NCBI RefSeq assembly: GCF_000710775.1
Contig: NZ_JOJP01000001.1
Location: 72,501 to 136,500, forward strand
Reading direction: 5' to 3'
DNA from: Endozoicomonas elysicola
GTDB lineage: Bacteria; Pseudomonadota; Gammaproteobacteria; Pseudomonadales; Endozoicomonadaceae
DNA length: 64,000 nucleotides
Positions 1 through 8,991 of the stretch are shown piece by piece. The notes beneath the pieces are model-generated. The model was not told the origin of the DNA. It searched no databases and was given only the letters and a program-made list of their open reading frames with translations. Position 1 is the first letter of the stretch, and each line of letters starts with the position of its first letter. Both the position numbers and the translations under genes were made by a program.

Positions 1-948
1 TGGACTGTCATCCTCATCCATCGAATGCTGCAGCATTTCTCTTACTTTACTTACAACAGGCGCCTCCTCCGATAGACAAATCTCCTTGTAGCGCTCTTTA
101 TTGCCACGATTTACAGTCAAAAGCGCTTTCTCTAACACTGACAACCAAACTCTGCCTTCCGAGTTTGATGAGAAAATTTCAACATCCTTACTATCAGGAT
201 CCTTACTATATACTCTGGATTTACTGACAACTGCCTTGACCACGTGCCCATACGGGCTTCCTAATGTGACAGCTACATATCCTCCTTCTTTTTCCTCAAA
301 CATCTTTTCCACTACATGGCAGGTTTTCGGCGAGTTAAGAAAAGAGATCATTACACTATGTATTGGGCAAGTATGGCGCTCATCACTCTGGCTTATATCT
401 CTTAGCATGGGTCCCTCTGGACCGAACAGTCTTTCAAGCCTCGCTGGGGATGATGAGAACTGTTTATAGCCAAGCGTTCTTACAAGTTGCGCATCCTCTC
501 CAATGATATGAGCACAACCTTTTTCAGTAGGAAGGGATGCTTCTATATCTACTGTGCGAAATATGCTCGCGACATCTTCCCAACCGTCTTCACAGGATGA
601 ACAAGAAGCCGCCTCTGCTTTATCATTCAAGCCTTCCTGAATCCCCCGTCTTTCAGAATGCCCAATGGAAGCTTTAAGCTCTCTTAGCTTGTCGACAGGG
701 TTTAGCAGGCTCGACCCGAGCCTTAGCATCCACCTTTTAGTAACAGGAGTTCGAACGCTTGTAGGTAACTGCTTTGTATCAATAGCAACATCACCTTCAA
801 GGACAGTCACAGAATGTCCATGAAAGTCACTAACAATCTCACTTGCAATGACTTCAGCCTCGTCAACCCCAGAAAAAGCATGGCTACTCAGATCTTCATA
901 GCTACTGCCAAGGGAAGATGACCCAGAACGAGATAGAGGGGATGCCAT
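1..948 (-). CDS. Calpain-like cysteine protease candidate effector, 3' part outside window
   Basis: The frame is open from an ATG at 948 to the left edge (316 codons), so the C-terminus is missing. The first 170 or so residues are serine-rich and look disordered. From about residue 176 the protein resembles the start of a calpain (C2) protease domain: GPMLRDISQSDERHTC lines up with the usual GPxxxDIxQGxxGDC, making C194 the candidate nucleophile, and VWLSVLEKALLTVNRG near residue 268 matches the calpain ExWxALLEKAYAKxxG segment. The catalytic His and Asn would lie beyond the window. There is no signal peptide, which fits an injected effector, but that is inference. An AT-rich stretch containing TATAAT (minus strand, about 970-985) and a GAGG 11 bases before the ATG suggest its own promoter and ribosome site. 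The usual GDC is replaced by HTC, so activity is uncertain. Confidence 0.62.
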   Translation of the reverse strand, partial: MASPLSRSGSSSLGSSYEDLSSHAFSGVDEAEVIASEIVSDFHGHSVTVLEGDVAIDTKQLPTSVRTPVTKRWMLRLGSSLLNPVDKLRELKASIGHSERRGIQEGLNDKAEAASCSSCEDGWEDVASIFRTVDIEASLPTEKGCAHIIGEDAQLVRTLGYKQFSSSPARLERLFGPEGPMLRDISQSDERHTCPIHSVMISFLNSPKTCHVVEKMFEEKEGGYVAVTLGSPYGHVVKAVVSKSRVYSKDPDSKDVEIFSSNSEGRVWLSVLEKALLTVNRGNKERYKEICLSEEAPVVSKVREMLQHSMDEDDSP

Positions 949-1034
949 ACTAAAGCTGACCTCGTTTAATTATAATTATCAAAAGGATCCGACTCTTTCA
1001 GACAAGTACGCTTCTAATAAGTTGCCACGTCTTT

Positions 1035-2024
1035 TTATGCCCTGCCAAAATCAAATGCCAGCACATCAGCAATATTACCCGTACCCAGCATCAACATGAG
1101 AAGGCGATCAATACCCATTGCCACCCCTGCACAGTCCGGCATTCCATGTGCCAACGCATTCACCATGTTCTTGTCATAGGGGTAGATGTCATACCCTCGC
1201 TCCTGACGCATTTGCTGCTCTTCTTCAAACCGCTTCTTTTGTTCCTCTGCGTCCAACAGCTCATGGTATCCATTCGCCAGCTCAACACCATTAACAAACA
1301 GCTCAAAGCGTGACGCGACCTGGTGACCATCACGGTTCGTGGATAACTTGGCCAGTGCCGACATTGTTGCCGGATAGTCATACACGAAGACCCCTTCCAG
1401 CACGTCAGCATTTGGCGATCCTAGGTTGGGCTCAACAAATTTGGAGAACAGCAAGTCCAGACAGTCGCTCCGCTCAAGCCCCTGAAGCTTTGCATCTACC
1501 CGATCACTGACGACCTGACTCAGCTCTTCATCATTAGCGGTATAAGGATTTAGTCCGAGATACTCTTTAAATAGTTCCCCATAGCTGCAGCGTCGGACTT
1601 CTTTAAAGTTACATACGCTGCTTAGCAGGCCAGCTATATCATCCATCAGCCTCCGGTCATCCATCCCAATGCGATACCATTCCAACATGGTAAATTCAGG
1701 GTTGTGGCGTCCACCCGCTTCACCATTCCTGAAAACTCGACCCAAAGAATAGATATCACCACTGCCTGCGGACAGTAGCCTTTTCATCGCAAACTCAGGG
1801 GATGTATGCAAGTAGCAGAGCTGAGACGTACCATGACCAATGGGGCTGAATTCAGTCGCAAAGCTATCAATGTAAACATCGACCGTAGCACTGCGGGACA
1901 GCATTGGAGTCTCTACTTCCATTATTCCCTGGACATCCAGATAAGCTCTGACCTTACGTAATAAAAGAGCTCGCTCTCTGAGAGCCATCATCGATGCGGA
2001 CGGTCGCCAAGTTTCCGTAGTCAC
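1035..2024 (-). CDS. epmA: EF-P--(R)-beta-lysine ligase EpmA (GenX/PoxA/YjeA)
   Basis: This class-II lysyl-tRNA-synthetase-like enzyme attaches (R)-beta-lysine to a lysine of elongation factor P. At 329 residues it has the short EpmA form, the catalytic core without an anticodon-binding domain. Visible class-II features include the motif-2 region FRNGEAGGRHNPEFTMLEWY (residues about 98-117) and the C-terminal motif-3 stretch AMGIDRLLMLMLG. The start is a GTG at 2024, with GGAG seven bases upstream. It lies on the same strand as efp, 255 bp downstream of the efp stop and beyond a stem-loop at 2246-2269, so it probably has its own promoter in the gap. EpmB, which makes the beta-lysine, is the divergent neighbour of efp, so the whole modification pathway is in this 3-kb block. 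The assignment is secure. Confidence 0.95.
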   Translation of the reverse strand: MTTETWRPSASMMALRERALLLRKVRAYLDVQGIMEVETPMLSRSATVDVYIDSFATEFSPIGHGTSQLCYLHTSPEFAMKRLLSAGSGDIYSLGRVFRNGEAGGRHNPEFTMLEWYRIGMDDRRLMDDIAGLLSSVCNFKEVRRCSYGELFKEYLGLNPYTANDEELSQVVSDRVDAKLQGLERSDCLDLLFSKFVEPNLGSPNADVLEGVFVYDYPATMSALAKLSTNRDGHQVASRFELFVNGVELANGYHELLDAEEQKKRFEEEQQMRQERGYDIYPYDKNMVNALAHGMPDCAGVAMGIDRLLMLMLGTGNIADVLAFDFGRA

Positions 2025-2245
2025 ACAAGTCTCCAGTTCGAAGTAAATAAGGTAGTTCTGCCATAGTGATGGAGGAATGTACGAAATAGCAGACTATCAA
2101 TTAATCCACTTTAATATAAACGAATGCTGAATGTATTTATCTGCCAATTCCTGCGAGATCAACTGTAGTCGTAGTTTCAGAATTGGAAGATTTTATTGGA
2201 AAGAAACTGCCGTGATATCAGCAAGAGGATTTCAGGCTTTAAGAA

Positions 2246-2269
2246 GGCAGGAAGAGAGTACTTCCTGCC
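2246..2269 (-). terminator. Stem-loop terminator after efp
   Basis: Read on the minus strand just after the efp stop, GGCAGGAAG pairs perfectly with CTTCCTGCC across a 6-base loop and is followed by TTCTTAAAG. The 9-bp GC-rich stem and modest T-rich tail suggest a Rho-independent terminator or attenuator between efp and epmA. Confidence 0.65.
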
Positions 2270-2279
2270 TGATAAACAT

Positions 2280-2849
2280 TTATTTCACACGACCAACATA
2301 TTCGCCGGTACGGGTATCGATTTTCAAAACTTCGCCTTCTACGATAAATAAAGGCACTTTAACCGTTGCACCAGTGCTGAGCTTGGCTGGTTTGGAACCA
2401 CCTTGAGCGGTATCACCTTTCAACCCAGGATCGGTTTCAACAACCTGCAACTCAACAAAGTTTGGAGCGGATACTGACAATGGAGAACCATTGTAAAGAG
2501 TTACAGAGTACACGCCTTGCTCTTTCAACCAATCGATAGTGTCACCTACCGCTTCTTTACTGGCAGCATGTTGCTCATAAGAGCCATCAGTCATCATGAA
2601 GTGCCAGAACTCTCCATCGGTATAGAGATATTCCATGTCCAGATCCATAACATCTGCGGCCTCCAGACTTTCACCAGATTTGAAAGTACGTTCCCAGACG
2701 CGACCAGACATAAGATTGCGGAATTTAACTCGGTTGAATGCCTGACCCTTTCCAGGTTTTACAAATTCGTTCTCAATGATCGAACAGGGATCACCTTCGA
2801 GCATTACTTTGAGACCTGAACGAAACTCATTGGTACTATAACTAGCCAT
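2280..2849 (-). CDS. efp: Translation elongation factor P
   Basis: EF-P relieves ribosomes stalled at polyproline stretches by entering between the P and E sites. The protein has the standard length (189 residues) with the KOW-like domain I and two OB-like domains. The modified lysine is K34 in KPGKGQAF, the residue beta-lysylated by EpmA and EpmB, both encoded next to it. AAGG lies five bases before the ATG. Its 5' end is only 29 bp from the likely ATG of epmB on the opposite strand, so the two genes share a very compact divergent promoter region. Demand for EF-P may be high here, because the gene at 59597 encodes a strongly proline-rich protein. Confidence 0.97.
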   Translation of the reverse strand: MASYSTNEFRSGLKVMLEGDPCSIIENEFVKPGKGQAFNRVKFRNLMSGRVWERTFKSGESLEAADVMDLDMEYLYTDGEFWHFMMTDGSYEQHAASKEAVGDTIDWLKEQGVYSVTLYNGSPLSVSAPNFVELQVVETDPGLKGDTAQGGSKPAKLSTGATVKVPLFIVEGEVLKIDTRTGEYVGRVK

Positions 2850-2878
2850 TGGACCTTACCAGGAGATCAAAAAACCCT

Positions 2879-3898
2879 ATGATAACCCGTTCCGAGCTCA
2901 GTGTGCAGACCATCAACGATTTCGGTTGCTGGCAGGAACAGCTCGCAGGCGCAGTCACCTCACCAGAGCTGTTGCTATCTATGCTGCAGCTGAGCACCAA
3001 GCTATTACCGCCGGCATTGAAAGCCTGTCAGGAGTTCCCCCTGAGAGTTCCCCATGCCTATATCAATAGAATGGAGCTCGGTAATCCCAATGATCCACTG
3101 CTTCGACAGGTACTGCCTATTGGCGAAGAGTGTGAACACATTGAGGGCTTTGGTCTGGATCCTCTTGCGGAGCAATCGCAGAATCCAACCGATGGCGTTA
3201 TCCATAAATACCATGGCAGGCTTCTGCTTATTGTCGGGGGTTCATGCGCTGTAAACTGCCGCTTCTGCTTTCGTCGGCATTTTCCTTATCAGGACAATCG
3301 ACTGGACCGGGACAGTTGGAACAGTGCCATGGAGTACATTCGCTCAGATACCAGCATAAAGGAAGTCATTCTCAGTGGTGGAGATCCATTAGCCTCAAAT
3401 GACCGGCGATTGGAGAAAATAGTGACTGAACTGAACCATATCAGTCATGTTGAGACACTGCGAATCCATACTCGTTTGCCCGTTGTTATTCCGGATCGAG
3501 TCACGGATGATCTGATCAACTGGTTTGCCAAGAAGCGTCTGCAACCCGTGATGGTCATTCATGCCAATCATGCCAATGAGATTGATGAAAGTGTTCGTGA
3601 AGCCACGTTCCGGCTCAAACAGGCTGGCGTGACACTATTGAACCAGGCCGTTTTGCTTAAGGGAATCAATGATAGCCCTTCGGCTCTTATTCAGCTGGGC
3701 GATGCATTATTTAAGGCCGGAGTACTGCCTTATTATCTGCACCTGTTGGACCCAGTTCATGGTGCCGCTCATTTCGATGTACCAGAGGCGAAAGCTAAAA
3801 GCCTTATAAAAGAGGTTATGGATAGCAGCCCTGGCTATCTGGTTCCCAAACTGGTTCGTGAAATTCCCGGGCGACCAGGGAAAACATGGATTTCCTGA
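2879..3898 (+). CDS. epmB: EF-P L-lysine 2,3-aminomutase EpmB (YjeK)
   Basis: This radical-SAM, PLP-dependent enzyme converts L-alpha-lysine into (R)-beta-lysine, the substrate of EpmA. The radical-SAM cysteines appear as CAVNCRFCF (CxxxCxxC) near residue 120. The downstream region with LHLLDPVHGAAHF and the conserved C-terminal PKLVREIPGRPGKTW are typical of the lysine aminomutase family. Translation could begin at a TTG at 2849, but the ATG at 2879 gives the normal N-terminus and has AGGAG 13-17 bases upstream, so I prefer it. The product is 339 residues, close to E. coli EpmB. It is transcribed away from efp. Confidence 0.94.
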   Translation: MITRSELSVQTINDFGCWQEQLAGAVTSPELLLSMLQLSTKLLPPALKACQEFPLRVPHAYINRMELGNPNDPLLRQVLPIGEECEHIEGFGLDPLAEQSQNPTDGVIHKYHGRLLLIVGGSCAVNCRFCFRRHFPYQDNRLDRDSWNSAMEYIRSDTSIKEVILSGGDPLASNDRRLEKIVTELNHISHVETLRIHTRLPVVIPDRVTDDLINWFAKKRLQPVMVIHANHANEIDESVREATFRLKQAGVTLLNQAVLLKGINDSPSALIQLGDALFKAGVLPYYLHLLDPVHGAAHFDVPEAKAKSLIKEVMDSSPGYLVPKLVREIPGRPGKTWIS

Positions 3899-4193
3899 CG
3901 CTTTTAACTAAAGTCAGGCATTAATTGCACCGTTAGATAATAGATATATAGTCTATTGAGGTGTTGCCAGCAGCGGCATCTCAAGAGATAAAGTACTACC
4001 ATACTGGAATATTAGACTCAGCAAATTTATTATAAGAATTAACTGCCAGACAGCCATGAGCAAAAAGTGCCTCGGACCACCAGACCTTGAATAGAGGCTG
4101 TAAAGCCAGGAAGAAGGGCACTTTTATAGTAAATAGCATTGATAATGCGCAGTACCTGACAGGATGTCAGTGCCCTGATATTGGGATTAAAGA

Positions 4194-5852
4194 ATGGAAT
4201 CTACAGATACTCTTCAACTGGAGCTACCCAGTCGTAGCCTTGGATCTTTATCATTTTGCTCCAGTGGATCCGGGTCGAACGTTGACAAACTGGGGCTTTG
4301 GCTAAAAGAACTCTCTATTACTGACTATCAGAAAAATGGAGAACGTCTGTCCAGTGCTCTGGATGAACTGACACAACTGGATTGCCCTCCCAATGAGTTA
4401 TACACGCTTGCAGAAGCGGTTCGCTCCCCCACACTCTCAACAGCAAACAACCTCTATCAACGATATCTAAAGCGATACATTACTTTTGAATCAGGCCAGC
4501 AAACCTGGTTTGATCTTTGCCATCGACTGCATTTTGGGCTCGCAACAGCCTATAAAGCAGTAGTTCAATCCTGTCTGGATAGTAGTGAGAATGGAGAAAT
4601 ACTCGCAACTGCACTGCATCGAGCCATTTCAGAGAGCGCAACAGCCTACTTATTTTACTGCCTCCTTTACCGCCCTGCGCCTGAACGCCTGTGGCTTGAA
4701 CTTCATACTTTATACCAGATTGCCACAACACATAATCACCAGAGCTTCCAGCAAGAAGACCCTTATGAGAGCAAGCGCAAGCCCATGTCGGCAGAAAATC
4801 TCTATAAACGGGTATTACTACTCTCACACAGTGACACTAACAAGTTATCGCCCAATGAAATCCAACAGGTCTGGCAAATTTTAAGCGTCTGGATCAATCA
4901 CTGTAAAATTCAGCCCCAATCTGGTCTGAAGACCTATTTTTCTGCGAATCTTAACAATGATGAAGGCCTTGAATATGCAGCACCAGAGCCAGATAAGGCC
5001 AGACCAGGCATGATCGGCTTGAACGTCAGAGTACTTACAGCACATCTGGACAAAATAAAAAAAGACCCAAAAGTTTCAAAAGTTCTTCCAACCGAGTTAA
5101 TTGAACATCTGATGCTAAGCTGGGGACAAATTCAAAAGCGGTCCAGTCCCCGAAGATCCTCCTCAAACCATTGTGAAACTTGCTTTGGTTTCACTGGGCT
5201 TCATTATCACTTATCCGGTAAAAGGAATTTTGACGATATTATTGCAATACATTCCGATGCTGCCGGAAAAAGCAACTTTGCAGAACAGTCCGGTGATGTC
5301 TGGTCACAGGCCCATGATGCAGAGATCAGAGATGAGGATAAACAAAGCAGTCCTTCGGCCGGTGAGATAATTTCATTTAACACCGAAGAGTTTTTAGATA
5401 ACAAACGCCTTTCAGCACTGAAAACCGAAATCATCAATACCAGTCATACCGGCTTCTGCCTCAAAATTAATGGAGTGCTGCCTCAACAGTTTCATGCTGG
5501 TGAATTGATTGGAATCAGGCAAAGCAAGGAGTTGCCATGGGCTCTTTACAGTGTACGCTGGTTAGGCGTTTCAGCACAAAATGAAGTGACCTTTGGCGTC
5601 AACCTCATAACAGATTCGGTAGATGCTACAGCCATATCACTAATACATAAGACTCAGGAATCAAGCCACTTCCAGAGATCTCTCCTGTTGTCTGGTTCAA
5701 AGGAAGCCTCCCTTATAGTGCCAAACTTCGCTGATAAGGAAGGTGTCAAATTCGATCTGATCCACCATGATGTTCTGCAAAAAGGACAGCTCATGAAATG
5801 TATTTATACAACCCCGACATGGTGCCAGTATCAATTCAAGCTTTTTGGCTAA
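4194..5852 (+). CDS. PilZ-like domain protein upstream of fimX
   Basis: This 552-residue cytoplasmic protein has no transmembrane segment. Most of it is helical and of unknown family. A central stretch near residues 327-345 contains CETCFGFTGLHYH, with a CxxC and HxH that could bind metal. The C-terminal ~110 residues resemble a PilZ fold: NTSHTGF matches the [D/N]xSxxG half of the c-di-GMP signature and is followed by alternating short strands. The RxxxR half is not clear, so ligand binding may be lost or altered. It lies directly upstream of the FimX-type gene in the same orientation. I recall an equivalent hypothetical gene beside fimX in Pseudomonas (PA4958-PA4959), which suggests a role in the same type IV pilus or c-di-GMP pathway. 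The function is inferred from position. Confidence 0.6.
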   Translation: MESTDTLQLELPSRSLGSLSFCSSGSGSNVDKLGLWLKELSITDYQKNGERLSSALDELTQLDCPPNELYTLAEAVRSPTLSTANNLYQRYLKRYITFESGQQTWFDLCHRLHFGLATAYKAVVQSCLDSSENGEILATALHRAISESATAYLFYCLLYRPAPERLWLELHTLYQIATTHNHQSFQQEDPYESKRKPMSAENLYKRVLLLSHSDTNKLSPNEIQQVWQILSVWINHCKIQPQSGLKTYFSANLNNDEGLEYAAPEPDKARPGMIGLNVRVLTAHLDKIKKDPKVSKVLPTELIEHLMLSWGQIQKRSSPRRSSSNHCETCFGFTGLHYHLSGKRNFDDIIAIHSDAAGKSNFAEQSGDVWSQAHDAEIRDEDKQSSPSAGEIISFNTEEFLDNKRLSALKTEIINTSHTGFCLKINGVLPQQFHAGELIGIRQSKELPWALYSVRWLGVSAQNEVTFGVNLITDSVDATAISLIHKTQESSHFQRSLLLSGSKEASLIVPNFADKEGVKFDLIHHDVLQKGQLMKCIYTTPTWCQYQFKLFG

Positions 5853-6202
5853 GGGTTGTTGAGTAAGACCAATTGAGTTTTCTAACTACCATAATGAGTC
5901 TCAGAACAAGGTGGAGCGACGAGTAGATAGTGAGCTATTGCGAGGAGTTGCAACACAAGGCTGTTGTTCATACCACCAGGTTCTGTTGACATAAGGATCC
6001 TTTCTCAGCTCAAGCCAGAAGGGTCGTTAGAATGTTCAATTGGTGTTACTTGCAACCAAGTAACCAATGCCTGTCACAATTCAGTGAAGGCACTCTATAC
6101 CTTTTAATTCCGCTTGTCGTATGATGGTGAAACAGGCTCATACAGTTGTAGGTTCTGCTGACATAAGAGCTCTTTTCTTCAAAAAACAGTGATCACCCTC
6201 GA
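5853..6202 (+). repeat. Intergenic region with two direct repeats
   Basis: No gene is seen here. Two related segments, about 5969-6006 and 6139-6180, share a core AGGTTCTG[T/C]TGACATAAG. In each the core runs into a short palindrome, AAGGATCCTT in the first and AAGAGCTCTT in the second. The second copy ends about 22 bases before the fimX start, so the pair could be remnants of a small mobile element or regulatory sites for fimX. I cannot assign a family. Confidence 0.4.
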
Positions 6203-8227
6203 ATGGATTACCGCAGACAAACCATACGCTTGCTCGCCCTGGAAGACTCCCCTAATGATGTCGAACGCTGGGTAAAACTGTTTCGCAGTGCGGGCATGCC
6301 TCCTCGAGTCCAACATATCTCTTCTATCGAGACGATGGAGGATGCCCTGAAAGAGGACCAATGGGATGTCGTACTCAGCTCTGAAGAAACGCCCAAACTT
6401 AATGCACAACAAGTGCTTACCATCATAGAAAAACACCAGAGAGATATTCCAGTCATTGTGACCTTACCGGAATACAATCCTCAGCGAGCTTCTACCTGGC
6501 TATCTGCAGGAGCCAGAGATGCGATTCCCAGTTTCAATGAAGAACATATACTGCATGCTGTTCTCCGTGAAATCACAAATCTGGAAGACCGCAGGAATCT
6601 AAGCTGTACTCGCCGAGAGCTGGATGAGTCCAACAAGCGATGTCAACTTCTGCTGGCCAATGCATCTGAAGCAATCGCCTATATCCATGATGGTATGCAT
6701 GTCGATGCCAATGCTGCCTACCTACAGCTTTCTGGATATGACTGTGCCGATGATCTGGCAGGCATACCATTAATAGACATGCTTGCTACACATCATCAAG
6801 CTGAGATGAAGCAGATGTTAAAGCGGTTTGACACTAACAAGAGCACCGACCCAATCGAGTGTGAATTGATTCATACCGATGGACACAGTACACCGGTGAG
6901 TCTCCGTTTATCTGAAGCGCAATACGATGATGAGCCTTGCATTCAGCTCACTTTACTGCCAGTTATGGTACCTGTCCTAAGCCAGCCAGTGGAGCAGGAA
7001 GCCAGTACAACGACAAAAGAGCAGTTTCTTGAAAAGGCCGAAATAACTGTCAAAGAAGCAACAGAAGCAACACTGGTCTGGATACAGCTGGATGACTTCC
7101 AACACATACGCAAGGAAGCCAGTATTGAAGGCATCCTTTCCATACAAAAAAACATCGCACAGATGATTCGGGAATTCTTTCCCAAGGCAGATACCTATCA
7201 TTATTCAGACGACAGTTTTTTATTGATAGAGACGGAAGACACTCCAGATAGCATCAATACACGCCTCATCACTCTGCAAAACGCTATTGATGGCCATTTA
7301 TTTGGCAGTGCAGATGAAACACTAACAGCAACAGTAACTATCGGCTTTGCTGTTAAAGAGAGAAACCAAGACCTGACAACACTCTTGAGTAATGCGGAAA
7401 GCGCCTGCCAGCTTGCTCTCAAAAACGATGAATCACGGCTTTGCCGTTACTCAAAAACGGAAGAGCTCAAAGACAAGGCCCAGGAGGGTGATGTGCAAGC
7501 CATGATCCGTCAGGCGCTGTCACAGGACTCATTTCACCTGCTCTTCCAACCTGTAATCAACATTACAGGTTCAGAAGAAAAGCAGTACGAAGCATTCCTT
7601 CGTCTTCACTCTCCCCAGGGAGAAGTGGTAGAAGCCGGCACATTTATGGAAGCTGCAGAGTCATCAAGCCTGATGCCCCATATTGATCGCTGGGTTCTTC
7701 GTCAGTGTGTACGTCAGCTGGCCCAAGTCCACAAGCAAGGACAAGCTGTTCGGTTGCTAATTCACTTGAGTCATCTGTCCATTCAGGGAACTGAGCTGGT
7801 GCAATACCTTTCTGGTTTGCTGAAAGCAACCGATCTGCCAGCAGACAGTATTGTTCTGCAAATGCCAGAGTCTATGGTTTTACAGCAATTGAAACGAGTA
7901 GTGGATTTTGCCGAAGCTATTCACAACATTGGCTGCCAGCTGGCTATCACCCGTTTCCAGGGTGATTCACGCTCGATGAAAATACTGAAACATCTTGATA
8001 TTCAGTTTGTCCGACTGGATGGCAGTTTCACCAGTAAACTGGATGAAAATAACGATGAGGACATCATCAAAATGCTGGATATCCTCAAAGAACAGAATAT
8101 TCGAAGTATTGTACCAAAAGTGGAAAGTACACAGACCTTGGCCCACCTGTGGCGATTAGGTGTCGACTATGCTCAGGGATATTATATTCAGGGGCCAATG
8201 GAAACTTTGGACTTCGATTTTGGCTAG
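6203..8227 (+). CDS. fimX: FimX-type REC-PAS-GGDEF-EAL protein
   Basis: The domain order is that of FimX, a c-di-GMP receptor controlling type IV pilus assembly and twitching: a receiver-like domain (about 8-125), a PAS domain (about 145-255), a GGDEF-like domain (about 270-420) and an EAL-like domain (about 435-670). Both enzymatic signatures are degenerate. The GGDEF position reads SDDSF, and the EAL triad is E463-A-F with the flanking metal-ligand motifs eroded. The protein is therefore expected to bind c-di-GMP rather than make or cut it, as in Pseudomonas FimX. Length (674 residues) matches. The stop codon TAG lies inside the terminal repeat of the MITE that follows, so the original C-terminus may have been altered by the insertion. 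Confidence 0.85.
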   Translation: MDYRRQTIRLLALEDSPNDVERWVKLFRSAGMPPRVQHISSIETMEDALKEDQWDVVLSSEETPKLNAQQVLTIIEKHQRDIPVIVTLPEYNPQRASTWLSAGARDAIPSFNEEHILHAVLREITNLEDRRNLSCTRRELDESNKRCQLLLANASEAIAYIHDGMHVDANAAYLQLSGYDCADDLAGIPLIDMLATHHQAEMKQMLKRFDTNKSTDPIECELIHTDGHSTPVSLRLSEAQYDDEPCIQLTLLPVMVPVLSQPVEQEASTTTKEQFLEKAEITVKEATEATLVWIQLDDFQHIRKEASIEGILSIQKNIAQMIREFFPKADTYHYSDDSFLLIETEDTPDSINTRLITLQNAIDGHLFGSADETLTATVTIGFAVKERNQDLTTLLSNAESACQLALKNDESRLCRYSKTEELKDKAQEGDVQAMIRQALSQDSFHLLFQPVINITGSEEKQYEAFLRLHSPQGEVVEAGTFMEAAESSSLMPHIDRWVLRQCVRQLAQVHKQGQAVRLLIHLSHLSIQGTELVQYLSGLLKATDLPADSIVLQMPESMVLQQLKRVVDFAEAIHNIGCQLAITRFQGDSRSMKILKHLDIQFVRLDGSFTSKLDENNDEDIIKMLDILKEQNIRSIVPKVESTQTLAHLWRLGVDYAQGYYIQGPMETLDFDFG

Positions 8228-8368
8228 GAGCCTGTTGGGACATAGCCAACTGTAGCGAGAAAAAGTTCGATTTGAGTCAGTTTTTATGCACGACGGCATG
8301 GATGCAGGAGCTAGTGCAACGCAAGGAGCAGTTGCCGTAGGTCAGTGGTAACCCCGGAAGGCTCCTAG
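8224..8368. mobile_element. 145-bp MITE with CTAGGAGCCT termini (copy 1)
   Basis: The segment begins CTAGGAGCCT and ends AGGCTCCTAG, a perfect 10-bp terminal inverted repeat, and encodes no protein. Its left 60 bases and right 30 bases align with the reverse complement of the element at 15317-15479: both contain GAGAAAAAGT and end in GTAGGTCAGTGGTAA before the terminus. They are therefore diverged members of one family. The element lies exactly between the convergent genes fimX and ynjD, and both stop codons (TAG at 8225-8227 and TAG on the minus strand at 8365-8367) lie in its termini. CTAG may be the target duplication. Confidence 0.75.
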
Positions 8369-8991
8369 TTCAACCTGATCACGCCGCCTTTATCCGGAAT
8401 ATCCTGCTCATCGTGGGTCACCATAAGAGCAGGTATCCTGCGACTCTGAACCTGTTGAAAAACGAAATGCCGAAAACTGTTTCTAAGCGTTGTATCCAAT
8501 CTGGAAAAAGGTTCATCCAACAGTAAGGCTTTTGGCTCAGACAGCAAGGTTCTCATCAAGCTGATTCTTGCTTTTTGCCCACCAGACAGCATAGATGGAT
8601 TTTGCCCGGAAAAACCTGACATCCCGCAGTCGACCAACGCCTGCTCAACCCTTTCCCTGCGCTCAGCTTTCCTGTAGCCACCGGGTAATGCAAAGGCCAG
8701 ATTTTCACCAACAGTCATATGGGGGAACAGCAAGTGATCCTGAAACTGTAATCCAACCTGTCGTTTATGCGGAGGCAGGTGATTAAGAACCACATCCTCT
8801 AAAATAATCTGTCCTGAGTACTCAAAATTAGCTGGCAATGTGCCACAAATCAGATTTAATAAACTGCTTTTACCACAACCACTGGGGCCCAGAACTGATA
8901 ACACTTCCCCGCCTTCAACGCGGCAACAGATGTTATTCAAAAGCCTCTGGCAATTAAGGCTGATGTCAATTTTATCAAGAACCAGACTCAA
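8365..8991 (-). CDS. ynjD: ABC transporter ATP-binding protein, YnjD-like
   Basis: A 208-residue ABC ATPase that would energise import by the YnjC-like permease. It has Walker A GPSGCGKSS (about residue 34), Q-loop LQFQDHLLFPHM, signature LSGGQKARISL, Walker B ALLLDEP and the H-loop histidine in VTHDE. It is slightly short for the family and ends ...GGVIRLN. The TAG stop comes from the end of the MITE at 8224-8368, so the natural C-terminus was probably clipped or replaced. Its ATG overlaps the 3' end of ynjC by 4 bp (ATGA), indicating translational coupling. The substrate is unknown; E. coli YnjBCD is likewise uncharacterised, with a thiamine-like or other small solute proposed from family resemblance. 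Confidence 0.85.
   Translation of the reverse strand: MSLVLDKIDISLNCQRLLNNICCRVEGGEVLSVLGPSGCGKSSLLNLICGTLPANFEYSGQIILEDVVLNHLPPHKRQVGLQFQDHLLFPHMTVGENLAFALPGGYRKAERRERVEQALVDCGMSGFSGQNPSMLSGGQKARISLMRTLLSEPKALLLDEPFSRLDTTLRNSFRHFVFQQVQSRRIPALMVTHDEQDIPDKGGVIRLN

Noticed and set aside
101..469. Plus-strand open frame of 122 codons
   Set aside because: It lies opposite the long open minus-strand calpain-like gene and has no recognisable features; it is a shadow of that gene.
4087..4305. 72-codon frame before the PilZ-like gene
   Set aside because: It overlaps the start of the longer gene in another frame, has no family resemblance and no ribosome site.
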